A DNA stretch of 64,000 bases from Marinobacter sp. ATCH36 (GCF_023555055.1 NZ_JAMJPL010000001.1:1116001-1180000), one strand, 5' to 3'; positions 10,037 through 19,682 are shown, counted from the stretch's first letter. A program made the numbers and translations. Notes: generated by a model not told the origin, from the sequence alone.

Positions 10037-11200
10037 ATGAGCTACGACATATCCGCTCTGCGCAAGTTTGTTTCCCCCGAAATCGTCTTTGGCGCCGGTT
10101 CCCGTAAGGCAGTGGCCAATTTTGCCAGTAACTTTGGCGCCCGGCATGTGTTCCTGGTGTCGGACCCGGGTGTTGAAAAGGCCGGCTGGGTGGCGGAAAT
10201 TGTGGATATTCTGGTGGCGGCGGGCCTTCGTGTAACCGTATTCACCGGGGTATCACCCAACCCGAAAGTGGATGAGGTCATGGCCGGAGCAGAGCTCTAC
10301 CGCTCCAGTGAATGTGACGTAATTGTCGCTATTGGTGGTGGCAGCCCGATGGATTGCGCCAAGGGGATTGGTATTGTCAGCGCCCATGGCCGGAGCATCC
10401 TCGAGTTTGAAGGTGTAGACACCATCACCTCGCCCTCGCCTCCGATGATCCTGATTCCCACCACGGCCGGCACATCCGCAGATGTGTCCCAGTTTGCGAT
10501 CATTTCCGACCCCAACCGCCGCTTCAAATTTTCCATCATCAGCAAGGCTGTGGTGCCTGATGTGTCACTGATTGACCCGGAAGTGACCGAAACCATGGAC
10601 GCCTACCTGACTGCCTGTACAGGCGTGGATGCCCTGGTGCACGCTATCGAGGCCTTCGTCTCTACCGGCAGTGGGCCGCTCACCGATACCAATGCGCTCG
10701 AAGCCATCCGGCTGATCAATCGCAACCTGGAGCCGCTGGTGCAGAATGTCGCCAACGTGCATCTACGGGAGCAGATCATGCTGGCCTCGATGCAGGCCGG
10801 ACTGGCGTTTTCCAACGCCATACTGGGGGCCGTGCATGCCATGTCCCACAGTCTGGGTGGCTTCCTGGACTTGCCTCACGGGCTGTGCAATGCGCTGCTG
10901 CTGGAGCACGTCGTGGCCTATAATTACACCTCTGCCGAGGACCGCTTCAAACGTGTGGCCGAAGCCATGGATATCGACACCCGTGGCATGTCGAAGCCGG
11001 TGATCAAGCAGCGCCTGATGGAGCGGATTATTACTCTCAAGCGTGCGGTGGGGCTGGAGGCCAAGCTTGCCAAACTGGGTGTCACCACGTCTGATATTCC
11101 CTATCTGTCCGGCTTTGCGCTGCAGGACCCCTGTATCCTGACCAACCCCCGCAAATCGTCCCGCCGTGATGTTGAAGTGGTCTATGAAGAAGCACTCTGA
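10037..11200 (+). CDS. ercA: Iron-containing alcohol dehydrogenase ErcA
   Basis: Group III Fe-dependent alcohol dehydrogenase, 387 residues. The metal ligands are visible as AMSHSLGGFLDLPHG (two His of the family motif) and a downstream H; the nucleotide site is IGGGSPMDCAK. ATG 10037 (MSYDISALRKFVSPEIVFGAG) gives the family start; the longer frame overlaps pqqH. In P. aeruginosa the equivalent gene, next to pqqH and the kinase ercS, takes part in control of ethanol oxidation, so a regulatory or sensing role is as likely as bulk catabolism. It overlaps the next gene by 17 bases. Confidence 0.9.
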   Translation: MSYDISALRKFVSPEIVFGAGSRKAVANFASNFGARHVFLVSDPGVEKAGWVAEIVDILVAAGLRVTVFTGVSPNPKVDEVMAGAELYRSSECDVIVAIGGGSPMDCAKGIGIVSAHGRSILEFEGVDTITSPSPPMILIPTTAGTSADVSQFAIISDPNRRFKFSIISKAVVPDVSLIDPEVTETMDAYLTACTGVDALVHAIEAFVSTGSGPLTDTNALEAIRLINRNLEPLVQNVANVHLREQIMLASMQAGLAFSNAILGAVHAMSHSLGGFLDLPHGLCNALLLEHVVAYNYTSAEDRFKRVAEAMDIDTRGMSKPVIKQRLMERIITLKRAVGLEAKLAKLGVTTSDIPYLSGFALQDPCILTNPRKSSRRDVEVVYEEAL

Positions 11201-12929
11201 ATCCAGCGACGCCGGTTACGGTATCGGCGACCTGCTCGGTCTTGGCAGCCAGTCGGTACGCAAGAACTATTACCCGGCGCTGCAAGACCGCATTGACGAG
11301 CTGGAAAAGGAACGCAATCGCTACAAATGGCTGTTTGAAAACGCGCTTCACGGAATTTTTCAGGCCAACCTCCGGGGCGGCTTTGTAGCAGCCAACCCTG
11401 CGATGGCCCGTATATGCGGCTATGCCAGTGCCGAGGATCTGATCACTTGTGTCATACGCCTGCGCGAGCAACTATTCTGCAGTTCTGGCGAGTTCGATGC
11501 CATCCGCCAGGAGCTGCTGGACGAGGGTAGCCTCAGTGCCCGGGAAACCCGGTTACGGCGGGCGGATAACACGCCGGTGCATGTGGCGATTACGCTGCTG
11601 AGGCGGCCCGACCTGGGCCCAGAAGTGGTGGAAGCCTTTGTTGCAGACATTACCGAACGCTACCAGGCCCGGGAAAAGCTGCGCCAGCTCAATGCGGACC
11701 TGGAACGCCGGGTGGAGGAGCGCACTGACGAGCTGCAGAACGCCAACGTGGTGTTACGCTACCAGATTGAGCAACGGGAGAAAGTTGAACAAGAGCTGGT
11801 AGTGGCGGTGGAGGCTGCACGGCAAGCCAATGAAAGCAAGGACAAGTACCTGGCGGCTGCCAGCCACGACCTGCTTCAGCCCCTGAATGCGGCGCGCCTT
11901 CTGGTCTCTGCTTTGCTCGACAGCCATCTGCCGGCGGACGAGAGCCAACTGGTGCACCGCGTTCAGCGCTCGCTGGAAAGCGCCGAAGACCTGCTTGCGG
12001 ATCTGTTGGACATCTCCAAGCTGGATCAGAAAGCCATGCAGCCGGATTATCTTCACACTGACATCGGTGAGCTGATGCGGGGCCTGGCGCAGGAATTTGA
12101 ACTGCTGGCCGAGAATGCGGGCCTGAATTTTCGGCTACGGGCGGGTGTCGGCAGGGTCCATACGGATCCGCGAATGCTGACGCGCATACTCAGAAACCTG
12201 TTGAGCAATGCCTTCCGTTATACCACCGAGGGTGGAGTGCTGTTCGCTGCCAGAAAACGTGGCCCGAATCTGGAAATCGGAGTTTGGGACACCGGTGTGG
12301 GCATTGAAAAGGAAAAACTGGAGGATATCTTCCGCGAGTTCCACCAGATATTGCCCAAAGGGAGCAGTCGGCAGGGCGTTGGTCTGGGGTTGGCTATTGT
12401 CGAGCGGATGGCCAGGATACTGGGTTGTGAAGTCCGCGTGGATTCCATTTACGGCAGGGGCTCCTGTTTCAGCGTGCTCATTCCGCTGAGTGTCGTGACG
12501 CAGGCGCCTGTTGGCAACCCAAACAGGGAAAAACCGGCACTCACCTCCTTTGAAGGACTCAGCGTTCTGGTCATCGACAATGAAGAGCCTGTACAGGAGA
12601 GCATGCGGGCATTACTGGAGCGCTGGGGTTGCCGGGTGGTGACGGCAGGAAGCGCTGCCATAGCTATCGAGCGTTGTCAGGCCCCCGATGTAATCCTTGC
12701 TGACTTCCATCTGGACGACAATTTGACCGGGTGTGAAGCGATCCTTTCAGTGCGCCGGCACTTCAATCGCGACATTCCGGCCGCGGTTATTACCGCGGAT
12801 CGTGGCAATGAAACGCGCAGGCTGATCAGCGCGCTGTACCTGCCCATCCTCAACAAGCCGGTGAAACCCAACCGCCTGAGAGCACTGTTAACCAGCCTTG
12901 TGGTATCCCTGAACCCTGACCTGAAATGA
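11184..12929 (+). CDS. PAS hybrid histidine kinase, ErcS/NahK family
   Basis: Soluble hybrid kinase of 581 residues with no transmembrane segment. Order: PAS domain (about 48-160), a coiled coil rich in Glu/Arg/Leu (165-220), HisKA with the unusual box ASHDLLQPLNAARL (His about 228), HATPase with N, G1 and G2 boxes (LLSNAFRYT, DTGVGI, GVGLGLAI), and a C-terminal receiver (LADFHLDD phosphoacceptor). The HDLLQPLNA box is typical of ErcS and NahK. It overlaps ercA, so it belongs to the alcohol/PQQ regulatory block. ATG 11184 is chosen over 11166, which lies deeper in ercA; either is possible. Confidence 0.87.
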   Translation: MKKHSESSDAGYGIGDLLGLGSQSVRKNYYPALQDRIDELEKERNRYKWLFENALHGIFQANLRGGFVAANPAMARICGYASAEDLITCVIRLREQLFCSSGEFDAIRQELLDEGSLSARETRLRRADNTPVHVAITLLRRPDLGPEVVEAFVADITERYQAREKLRQLNADLERRVEERTDELQNANVVLRYQIEQREKVEQELVVAVEAARQANESKDKYLAAASHDLLQPLNAARLLVSALLDSHLPADESQLVHRVQRSLESAEDLLADLLDISKLDQKAMQPDYLHTDIGELMRGLAQEFELLAENAGLNFRLRAGVGRVHTDPRMLTRILRNLLSNAFRYTTEGGVLFAARKRGPNLEIGVWDTGVGIEKEKLEDIFREFHQILPKGSSRQGVGLGLAIVERMARILGCEVRVDSIYGRGSCFSVLIPLSVVTQAPVGNPNREKPALTSFEGLSVLVIDNEEPVQESMRALLERWGCRVVTAGSAAIAIERCQAPDVILADFHLDDNLTGCEAILSVRRHFNRDIPAAVITADRGNETRRLISALYLPILNKPVKPNRLRALLTSLVVSLNPDLK

Positions 12930-12976
12930 CGGTCTACACTTTATTCTGTCAATGACTGTTTTGTCAGGAGAGAGTT

Positions 12977-13261
12977 ATGTCCGTTTCCGAAAATGCTCTT
13001 ACCAACCACGAAGTGACCGTTTGTCTTTCCGGTGGTGCCATGCTGGGGCCATTCAATGCCACCTGGACCAAGGGTGAGGGAGGCGACGTGCGAGAGCTTG
13101 TGCGTGAATATGATGGTTATCTGCAGGGGGAAAAACAGCACCGCTTCAAATTCCATCTGCACGATACCTACACCAATACGGTCCACACCCTGATTCTGAA
13201 TTTTGATCAGGTTACCGGCATTTGCGACCATGTCAGGTTGAAGTCCCCACTCAACGAATGA
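12977..13261 (+). CDS. Small unknown protein (94 residues)
   Basis: I do not recognise the family. The protein is soluble with no signal peptide; it contains a GGAMLGPFNATWTKGEGGDVRE stretch and a His-rich middle (HRFKFHLHD), followed by alternating hydrophobic residues suggesting beta strands. ATG 12977 has an AGGAGAGAG ribosome binding site. It lies alone between the kinase and fumC, on the same strand, 27 bases before fumC, so co-transcription with fumC is possible. Codon use matches the neighbours. Confidence 0.7.
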   Translation: MSVSENALTNHEVTVCLSGGAMLGPFNATWTKGEGGDVRELVREYDGYLQGEKQHRFKFHLHDTYTNTVHTLILNFDQVTGICDHVRLKSPLNE

Positions 13262-13288
13262 CCAAGTCTGGCTGACGAGGAGAATGTC

Positions 13289-14665
13289 ATGACCAATTTC
13301 AGGACGGAAAAGGACAGTCTGGGTGAAGTGCATGTTCCCGAGGACGCCCTATGGGGAGCCCAAACCCAGAGAGCCGTGGAGAATTTCCCGGTCAGCGGCC
13401 TGCCCATGCCACCCGCCTTCATCGCTGCGGTCGTTCGAGTAAAGCAGGCGGCGGCCGATGCCAATGCCAGTCTGGGGTTGCTGGATAACGATGTCCGCGA
13501 TGCCATAGTGGCGGCCGGCAATCGCATCCTGAATGGCGAATGTGCCGATCAGTTCCCCGTCGATCGTTACCAGACCGGCTCTGGCACCAGCACTAACATG
13601 AATGTGAATGAGGTGATCGCCGCCCTGGCGGCACAGGAAGGTATCGAGATTCACCCCAATGATCATGTCAACATGAGCCAGAGCTCTAACGACGTGATAC
13701 CGACGGCGATCCATATCTGTGCTCTGGCTGGTGTTCATGAACGTCTGATTCCCGCACTGACGCACCTGTGCGGTGTTATCTACGAACGGGAGGCGTTGTT
13801 CTCGGATCAGGTCAAAACCGGCCGTACCCATCTGATGGATGCCATGCCCGTTACTCTCGGCCAGGAATTGCGGACCTGGCGGGAACAGTTGCTGGCAACC
13901 GAGAAGCGCCTGGCCTCGGCGGCCGACGATTTGTTGCTGGTTCCCCAGGGTGGAACGGCAGTGGGTACCGGCGTAAACGCACTGCATGAGTTTCCGGAGC
14001 AGTTCGTCAAATTCCTCAAAGCCAACACCGGTTACCATTTCCACTCGCTGGAACACAAATTCGTGGGCCAGAGCGCCATTGATGCGCCGGTGGCAATGTC
14101 GTCTCAGCTCCGGGGCCTTGCGATTGTGCTCACCAAAATTGCCAATGATTTGCGTTGGATGAACAGTGGTCCCATCCACGGTCTGGCAGAAATCAGCCTG
14201 CCTGCATTGCAGCCGGGCAGCAGTATCATGCCGGGGAAGGTGAATCCGGTGATTCCGGAATCGGTGGCCATGGTGGGAGCCCAGGTCATGGGCCTGGACA
14301 GCAGTGTAGCCATTGCCGGGCAGTCCGGAAATTTCCAGCTCAATGTGATGTTGCCCCTGGTTGGCGCCAATCTGCTGGACATGATCGAATTGCTGACCAA
14401 CGCATCCACCATACTCGGTGACAAGGCAATTCGTGATTTCACAGTGAATGCTGATCACCTGAACTCTGCTGTTGGCAAGAACCCGGTGCTGGTCACCGCG
14501 CTGAACCCCGAGATCGGTTACAGCCTGGCTTCGGATATCGCCAAGGAGGCCTACCAGAGCGGCAGGCCGGTTATTGATGTAGCAGAAGAGCGCAGTGGTC
14601 TTGACCGGAACAGACTGGAGGAGCTGATGGACCCGCTGAAGCTGACCAAAGGCGGCGTGTCCTGA
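13289..14665 (+). CDS. fumC: Class II fumarate hydratase
   Basis: Iron-independent, heat-stable fumarase of 458 residues that interconverts fumarate and malate in the TCA cycle. Motifs: TGSGTSTNMNVNEV, the NDHVNMSQSSND segment and the superfamily signature GSSIMPGKVNP with the mobile-loop Ser. ATG 13289 follows a strong GAGGAGA site. Together with mqo at 19966 it covers two adjacent TCA steps. Confidence 0.95.
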   Translation: MTNFRTEKDSLGEVHVPEDALWGAQTQRAVENFPVSGLPMPPAFIAAVVRVKQAAADANASLGLLDNDVRDAIVAAGNRILNGECADQFPVDRYQTGSGTSTNMNVNEVIAALAAQEGIEIHPNDHVNMSQSSNDVIPTAIHICALAGVHERLIPALTHLCGVIYEREALFSDQVKTGRTHLMDAMPVTLGQELRTWREQLLATEKRLASAADDLLLVPQGGTAVGTGVNALHEFPEQFVKFLKANTGYHFHSLEHKFVGQSAIDAPVAMSSQLRGLAIVLTKIANDLRWMNSGPIHGLAEISLPALQPGSSIMPGKVNPVIPESVAMVGAQVMGLDSSVAIAGQSGNFQLNVMLPLVGANLLDMIELLTNASTILGDKAIRDFTVNADHLNSAVGKNPVLVTALNPEIGYSLASDIAKEAYQSGRPVIDVAEERSGLDRNRLEELMDPLKLTKGGVS

Positions 14666-14709
14666 AAAACAGACGTTCATCGGGCGACACGTGACGGAGG
14701 CTGGATAGT

Positions 14710-15192
14710 TTGCTGATTTCTCTCGAGCTCTTCGTGATGCTGGTGCTGGCAAACGGCGCACCAGTAGTTGCCGCCCGGATTTTCGGCCAGCGCTGGTCTG
14801 CAGCGGTTGATGGCGGTCGGCACTGGCGCGACGGGCGGCCACTGCTCGGGCACAGCAAAACCTGGCGAGGAGTTGTCTCCGGTACGCTGTCATGTGGCCT
14901 GTTTGCGTTGATAACCGGAATAGGGCTGCTGTTCGGTCTGTTATTCGGGTTGCTGGGGCTGATTGGCGACATCGCCAGCAGTTTCATCAAGCGACGTGCC
15001 GGGCTGGCCTCCAGTGCGCGGGCTATCGGGCTGGACCAGATTCCCGAAGCTCTGCTGCCAATGATTCTGGCGTGGTACTGGCTGGAACTAAGCTGGCTTG
15101 CCGTAGCGGGTGTTGTGGTGTTTTTTACTATCTCCAATATATTGCTTTCGCCACTGCTTTACCGGTTGGGTATTCGTCACCAGCCTCATTGA
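14710..15192 (+). CDS. CDP-archaeol synthase-like (CarS/DUF46) membrane protein
   Basis: A 160-residue membrane protein with four to five hydrophobic segments. It carries the cytidylyltransferase-like pattern of the CarS/DUF46 group: GHSKTWRG near residue 48 and GDIASSFIKRRAG...LDQIPEALLP further on. Archaeal members make CDP-archaeol; the bacterial members are uncharacterised, so the substrate here is unknown. Start is TTG 14710 behind GACGGAGG. It is convergent with the metallophosphoesterase, leaving ten bases between them. Confidence 0.75.
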   Translation: MLISLELFVMLVLANGAPVVAARIFGQRWSAAVDGGRHWRDGRPLLGHSKTWRGVVSGTLSCGLFALITGIGLLFGLLFGLLGLIGDIASSFIKRRAGLASSARAIGLDQIPEALLPMILAWYWLELSWLAVAGVVVFFTISNILLSPLLYRLGIRHQPH

Positions 15193-15202
15193 GGCTGTTT
15201 TG

Positions 15203-16177
15203 CTAACCCGGCCCGGCGGTCAGGGTATGTAGCGTTACCTCAGGCGGGCAGTTCAGGCGTACATTGACTACCGAAGTGCCGGTTCCGGGTGAGGTGTAGC
15301 CCTGCATGCCATTGCGACGCCAGTACCCGCGGCCGAGTTCTCTCGGGCAGTCCGAGTCCAGGGTGACCGGTATTCTGCCGGGCAGGCAGATCTGCCCTCC
15401 ATGGGTGTGGCCGCACAGGAAAACGTCGTAGCCGGCATGGGCTGCTTCCCGCCATATCTCCGGGGTATGGCTGAGTAATATGCTGGTGCCGCCTGCCGGA
15501 ATGTCGTCCCCGGCCTTGTGCAGGTTGTGGACCTTGTAGAAATGGGCATCGTCCACGCCGGCCAGATACAGTTTGTCATCACCCCGCTGAAGTGTTGTGT
15601 GCTCGTTCATCAACAGGTGATACCCCATATCTTCAAGACCGGGTACCATGCGCACGCTGTCATGATTGCCCAACACCGCATACGCCTTACCCCGAATGGC
15701 GTCCCTGAGCTTTGCCATACCTTCCATGGCATTTTCAATCGGCCCCCAGGTCTGACGGCGGTAATCACCGGTCAGCACGCAAAGGTCGTACTCCAGTGGC
15801 TCGATCCGGTTGATCACTGCTTGCAGATTGGCTTCATCCATATCCACGTGCAGGTCGGTGAGTTGCAGGATTCTGTAGCCCTCGAAGGCGGCCGGAAGGC
15901 CGGCGATGTGGAAGTGATTGTAGACCGTATCCAGGCGGCGGCTGTTGGCCTGTCCGCGCCGGAACAGCCCTGCCAGTTTCAGGCAGGTGCTGATAAAGCG
16001 CGGTGCGGAGGTGATATTTTCAAGATGGAAGGAATGCCGGTCTGGCCCGAAAACCTTTGCCTCTGCCTCCCGCTCAATGCCCAGTCGCTGTCGCGCATGG
16101 ACCGGGCCAAGCCGGAGGCTCAAGCGATATTCCAGCAGTTCGTCCTGATGTTCTGGTGTATGGGCCCGGGCAGTCAT
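15203..16177 (-). CDS. Calcineurin-like metallophosphoesterase (YaeI type)
   Basis: Binuclear metallophosphoesterase, 324 residues. The metal-binding motifs occur in order: LTDLHVD, LTGDY, LGNHD, LLSHTPE and CGHTHGGQ. Members of the YaeI group act on membrane-associated phosphodiesters, but the substrate of this protein is not known. About 90 N-terminal residues precede the first motif and look soluble, without a clear signal peptide. ATG 16177 is preceded by AGGA. Confidence 0.85.
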   Translation of the reverse strand: MTARAHTPEHQDELLEYRLSLRLGPVHARQRLGIEREAEAKVFGPDRHSFHLENITSAPRFISTCLKLAGLFRRGQANSRRLDTVYNHFHIAGLPAAFEGYRILQLTDLHVDMDEANLQAVINRIEPLEYDLCVLTGDYRRQTWGPIENAMEGMAKLRDAIRGKAYAVLGNHDSVRMVPGLEDMGYHLLMNEHTTLQRGDDKLYLAGVDDAHFYKVHNLHKAGDDIPAGGTSILLSHTPEIWREAAHAGYDVFLCGHTHGGQICLPGRIPVTLDSDCPRELGRGYWRRNGMQGYTSPGTGTSVVNVRLNCPPEVTLHTLTAGPG

Positions 16178-16324
16178 TGCTGATCCTGTTGGTTGTTGTG
16201 AACGTTTCCTGTCACGATCCGGTCAACACGCTCTTTCATTATGGTTGGGTCTGGGAGTGATGCAACAGGGAAGTCATAATGTTCATCCTTCTTTAAACAC
16301 ACGTTGTCAAAGACAGAGAGTTCC

Positions 16325-17518
16325 ATGTCCAAGGATGCCTTCTCCAAGGATGCCTATGCCGGGGCTTTGCCTGCCTGGCATATTTTTCTGTTGTTTCTGC
16401 GGCTGGGTCTGACCTCGTTCGGTGGGCCCGCCGCCCACCTTGGTTTCTTCCACGAAGAATTTGTAAAGCGCCGTCGGTGGTTGTCCGACTCCGCTTATGG
16501 CGAGGTAGTTGCACTGTGCCAGTTATTGCCCGGACCTGCATCCAGTCAGGTGGGTTTAACCCTGGGATTCCTGCAGCGAGGGTATGGAGGAGCTGCAGCG
16601 GCCTGGCTTGGGTTCACGCTACCATCAGCGCTGCTGATGACGCTGTTTGCCATGGGCCTTGGTCTCTGGCCGGATGCCGGCGAGGGCGGCTGGGTCACCG
16701 GTCTGAAACTGTTTGTGGTGGCCGTCGTGGCCCAGGCGGTGTGGCAGATGGGCCGGAGTTTATGCCCGGACAGTCCGCGATTATCCATTGCTGTGTCCGT
16801 GGCAATACTGTTGTTGACGGTTGGTGCGACCTGGATGCAGATTCTGGCTCTGCTTGCCGCCGGCGCTGCCGGTGTGGCACTGAAACTGCCGCAAAAACGC
16901 TCGGAGGAGGCGTTAACCATACCCGTGCAGACCCGTCGTCCAATGGCCTTCTTTGCGTTGTTTGTTGCGCTGCTATTGATTGCGTTTTTACCTCTGGCTT
17001 CGGGGTCTCTTGGTTGGATCTGGGCCGAGCTGTATCGAGCCGGTGCCCTGGTGTTCGGAGGCGGGCATGTGGTTCTGCCCTGGTTACAGGAAGGCTTTGT
17101 GGCTTCTGGCGATATGCCGGCTGATACCTTTCTGGCTGGTTATGGTGTCGCCCAGGCGATGCCGGGCCCGCTGTTTTCCTTCTCCGCCTTTCTCGGCGGT
17201 ATAGAAGGCGGTTGGTCTGGCGCCGCAGTGGCAGTCATTGCGGTCTTCCTGCCAGGAACACTGTTGGTGTTCGCCGGTCTTCCCCTGTGGTCCTATATTC
17301 GTAACCATGAGGTTGCCCGGGCAGCACTTGCCGGAGTCAATGCCGGTGTTGTCGGATTATTGTTGGCTGCACTTTATGATCCGGTCTGGACATCGGCCGT
17401 AGATAGTTCTGGTTCTATCGCTTTCGTCCTGCTGGCATGGGCCAGCCTGACCGTATGGCGGGTGCCGGTTTGGCTTCTTGCGCCTTCGAGTGCATTGGCA
17501 GGCTTATTGTTTTTCTGA
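16325..17518 (+). CDS. chrA: Chromate transporter ChrA
   Basis: Long-chain (two-domain) CHR transporter of 397 residues, thought to expel chromate from the cytoplasm. Each half carries the family motif: LTSFGGPAAHLGFFHEEFV with LCQLLPGPASSQ in the N-terminal half, and GGGHVVLPWLQEGFV with AQAMPGPLFSFSAF in the C-terminal half. About ten to twelve hydrophobic segments. ATG 16325 is preferred to TTG 16304 because a GAGAG site precedes it. No chrB regulator is adjacent. Confidence 0.92.
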   Translation: MSKDAFSKDAYAGALPAWHIFLLFLRLGLTSFGGPAAHLGFFHEEFVKRRRWLSDSAYGEVVALCQLLPGPASSQVGLTLGFLQRGYGGAAAAWLGFTLPSALLMTLFAMGLGLWPDAGEGGWVTGLKLFVVAVVAQAVWQMGRSLCPDSPRLSIAVSVAILLLTVGATWMQILALLAAGAAGVALKLPQKRSEEALTIPVQTRRPMAFFALFVALLLIAFLPLASGSLGWIWAELYRAGALVFGGGHVVLPWLQEGFVASGDMPADTFLAGYGVAQAMPGPLFSFSAFLGGIEGGWSGAAVAVIAVFLPGTLLVFAGLPLWSYIRNHEVARAALAGVNAGVVGLLLAALYDPVWTSAVDSSGSIAFVLLAWASLTVWRVPVWLLAPSSALAGLLFF

Positions 17519-17614
17519 ACAGTGCTGCCGGGGGTGGCCAAAACGGGTCAGTCAGGCCACACTTGGGCCAATCGTTTGTAAACCAGTGATCATGACTCAG
17601 AGGCAGAAGCTGTT

Positions 17615-18262
17615 ATGTCGACATCCTGTAATATTCCAGGCCTGAACGTACCGAAGAGCCGCTTTCCGGGCCCTGAGCACGACCTATCTGCCGGTGATTC
17701 CCGCGAGCAACGGATTGTGCTTGGCGGAGGCTGCTTCTGGTGTGTGGAGGCGGTATTTATGGCGGTGAATGGTGTTTCCGGGGTCGAGTCTGGTTATGCC
17801 GGTGGCAGTGCGGATACTGCGAACTATGAAGCGGTATGCAGCGGCCAGACCGGACACGCCGAAGTGGTCGATGTTCGGTACGACCCGCAAACCGTCAGTT
17901 TCGGGGAGATCTTGAAAGTATTCCTGTCTGTCGCTCACGATCCCACCCAACTCAATCGACAGGGTAACGACCGTGGAACCCAGTACCGTTCTGCCATCTT
18001 CTACGAGAGTGAAGACCAGAAAAGGGTGGCTGAGGATTACATCCGCTTGTTGAATGCCGCCGGCATCTACGATGCACCGGTGGTCACCAGCCTGGAGCCG
18101 CTGGAGGCATTTTATCCTGCCGAGGAATATCATCAGAACTTTGCGGCCCGCAACCCTTATCAGCCCTACATAATGGCTGTTGCCGCACCAAAAATGGAAA
18201 AGCTTGTGGACACATTCGGTGACCGGCTGAAACCCGGTTACACCGGTAATGATATTGCCTGA
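17615..18262 (+). CDS. msrA: Peptide methionine (S)-S-oxide reductase MsrA
   Basis: Repairs methionine-S-sulfoxide in proteins. The active-site motif [12 protein letters not shown] lies at about residues 37-48, followed by GYAGG and GHAEVV. With 215 residues it carries a short N-terminal extension compared with minimal MsrA. It is followed after ten bases by msrB, making a two-gene methionine-sulfoxide repair unit. Confidence 0.95.
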   Translation: MSTSCNIPGLNVPKSRFPGPEHDLSAGDSREQRIVLGGGCFWCVEAVFMAVNGVSGVESGYAGGSADTANYEAVCSGQTGHAEVVDVRYDPQTVSFGEILKVFLSVAHDPTQLNRQGNDRGTQYRSAIFYESEDQKRVAEDYIRLLNAAGIYDAPVVTSLEPLEAFYPAEEYHQNFAARNPYQPYIMAVAAPKMEKLVDTFGDRLKPGYTGNDIA

Positions 18263-18272
18263 GGAGGCTGCT

Positions 18273-18701
18273 ATGAGCGTTTCTGCTACTGGTTACGACC
18301 TGACACCGCTGACACCGGAACAGATTGATGGGAAAGCCGCGGGCCTGTCTGAAGAAGAGCGTCGTGTGCTGCTGGATCATGGCACGGAGCGGCCTTTTTG
18401 CGGCACGTTGCTGGACAACAAGAATCCCGGTGTCTATTTCTGCCGCCTGTGTGAGCTGCCGCTGTTCAGTTCCGACTCCAAGTTTGATTCTGGCACGGGC
18501 TGGCCCAGCTTTTTCCAGCCCTTTGACACTGACCACATTCGTTACCTTGATGACAGCAGCATGGGCATGACCCGGACGGAAATCCGTTGTCCCCGCTGTG
18601 ACAGTCACCTGGGGCACGTGTTTCCGGACGGCCCACCACCTACCGGACAACGCTATTGCCTGAACTCGGTGGCGATGGTGTTCCGGGAAAATGACGGTTG
18701 A
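18273..18701 (+). CDS. msrB: Peptide methionine (R)-S-oxide reductase MsrB
   Basis: Reduces methionine-R-sulfoxide. Two zinc-binding CxxC pairs (CRLC, CPRC) and the catalytic RYCLNSVAM segment are present; 142 residues. ATG 18273 is chosen because GAGGAGG stands six bases before it; the earlier in-frame ATG overlaps msrA. Convergent with the antiporter gene, nine bases apart. Confidence 0.95.
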   Translation: MSVSATGYDLTPLTPEQIDGKAAGLSEEERRVLLDHGTERPFCGTLLDNKNPGVYFCRLCELPLFSSDSKFDSGTGWPSFFQPFDTDHIRYLDDSSMGMTRTEIRCPRCDSHLGHVFPDGPPPTGQRYCLNSVAMVFRENDG

Positions 18702-18710
18702 CCGTTCGAA

Positions 18711-19682
18711 TCATCTGACAACTGTCGATACCAGATAGCTGGCGTAGCCAACATACACCAGCAGCAGTATCAGACCTTCGGGCCGCCCGATCGTCCGGGA
18801 CTTGCCGCTAAAGCCGAAGCTCATGATCAGGAGCCCGATGGTCAGGGCCGTCATCAGCGTCCAGTCGCGATAGAGTACTTCCATATCCACGGCCAGAGGC
18901 TCGATGGTTGCTGCCAGACCCACAACGGCCAGGGTATTGAAAATCCCGGACCCCACGATGTTGCCCAGAATCAGGTCATGCTCGTTCTTTTTCACCGCTG
19001 CCAGCGCTGATGCCAGTTCCGGCAGCGAGGTGCCAATGGCGACAATTGTCAACCCGATAATCAGGTCACTGACACCGAGGCTCTGAGCGATGAATACCGC
19101 CCCCCAGACCAGCATGCGGGAGCTGACAAGCAGCAGCACCAGGCCAATCACCAGCCACATCAAGGCAATCTTGAGGGGCATCGGATGGGCAATCAGCTCC
19201 GAATCGGACTCTCCCATCAGGGAGTCGCCTTTGCCCTGAATTCCCTGGTAAATGGACCAGCCCATAACCACTGCAAATACTGCCAGAAGGACCCAGCCAT
19301 CCAGCCGCGTGAGTTCGCCATCAAGCAACTGATAACCGGCAATCGCCGTCAGTATCAGCAGTAACGGGAGCTCCTTTCGTATCACTTGGGAATGCACTGC
19401 AATCGGGGCGATCACCGCAGTAAGCCCGACGATCACCGCAATATTGGTGATGTTCGAGCCATACGCATTGCCCAGAGCCAGCCCGGGATTGCCATCCAGT
19501 GCGGCCATGGCAGACACTGCGAGTTCCGGTGCAGACGTGCCGAACCCGATGATCACCATGCCGATCAGCAGTGATGGCATGCCCAGGTGCTTCGCCGTGG
19601 CGGCCGCGCCTTCTATGAATCGGTCGGCGCTCCAGACCAGGAGAATCAGGCCGACAATGATTGCTGCAATGGCTAATAACAT
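18711..19682 (-). CDS. Calcium/sodium antiporter, CaCA family (YrbG type)
   Basis: Inner-membrane cation exchanger, 323 residues and about ten transmembrane helices. The two alpha repeats are plain: GFGTSAPELAVSAMAAL...GNAYGSNITN in the first half and AIGTSLPELASALAAV...GNIVGSGIFN in the second. The exchanged ions are not determined by sequence; YrbG-like proteins are assumed to exchange Na+ and Ca2+. It stands alone, divergent from mqo across 283 bases that hold both promoters. Confidence 0.9.
   Translation of the reverse strand: MLLAIAAIIVGLILLVWSADRFIEGAAATAKHLGMPSLLIGMVIIGFGTSAPELAVSAMAALDGNPGLALGNAYGSNITNIAVIVGLTAVIAPIAVHSQVIRKELPLLLILTAIAGYQLLDGELTRLDGWVLLAVFAVVMGWSIYQGIQGKGDSLMGESDSELIAHPMPLKIALMWLVIGLVLLLVSSRMLVWGAVFIAQSLGVSDLIIGLTIVAIGTSLPELASALAAVKKNEHDLILGNIVGSGIFNTLAVVGLAATIEPLAVDMEVLYRDWTLMTALTIGLLIMSFGFSGKSRTIGRPEGLILLLVYVGYASYLVSTVVR

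Noticed and set aside
13349..14893. Minus-strand open frame of 514 codons opposite fumC
   Set aside because: It lies exactly antisense to fumC, whose motifs are intact, and its translation has no recognisable motif; an effect of GC-rich third positions.
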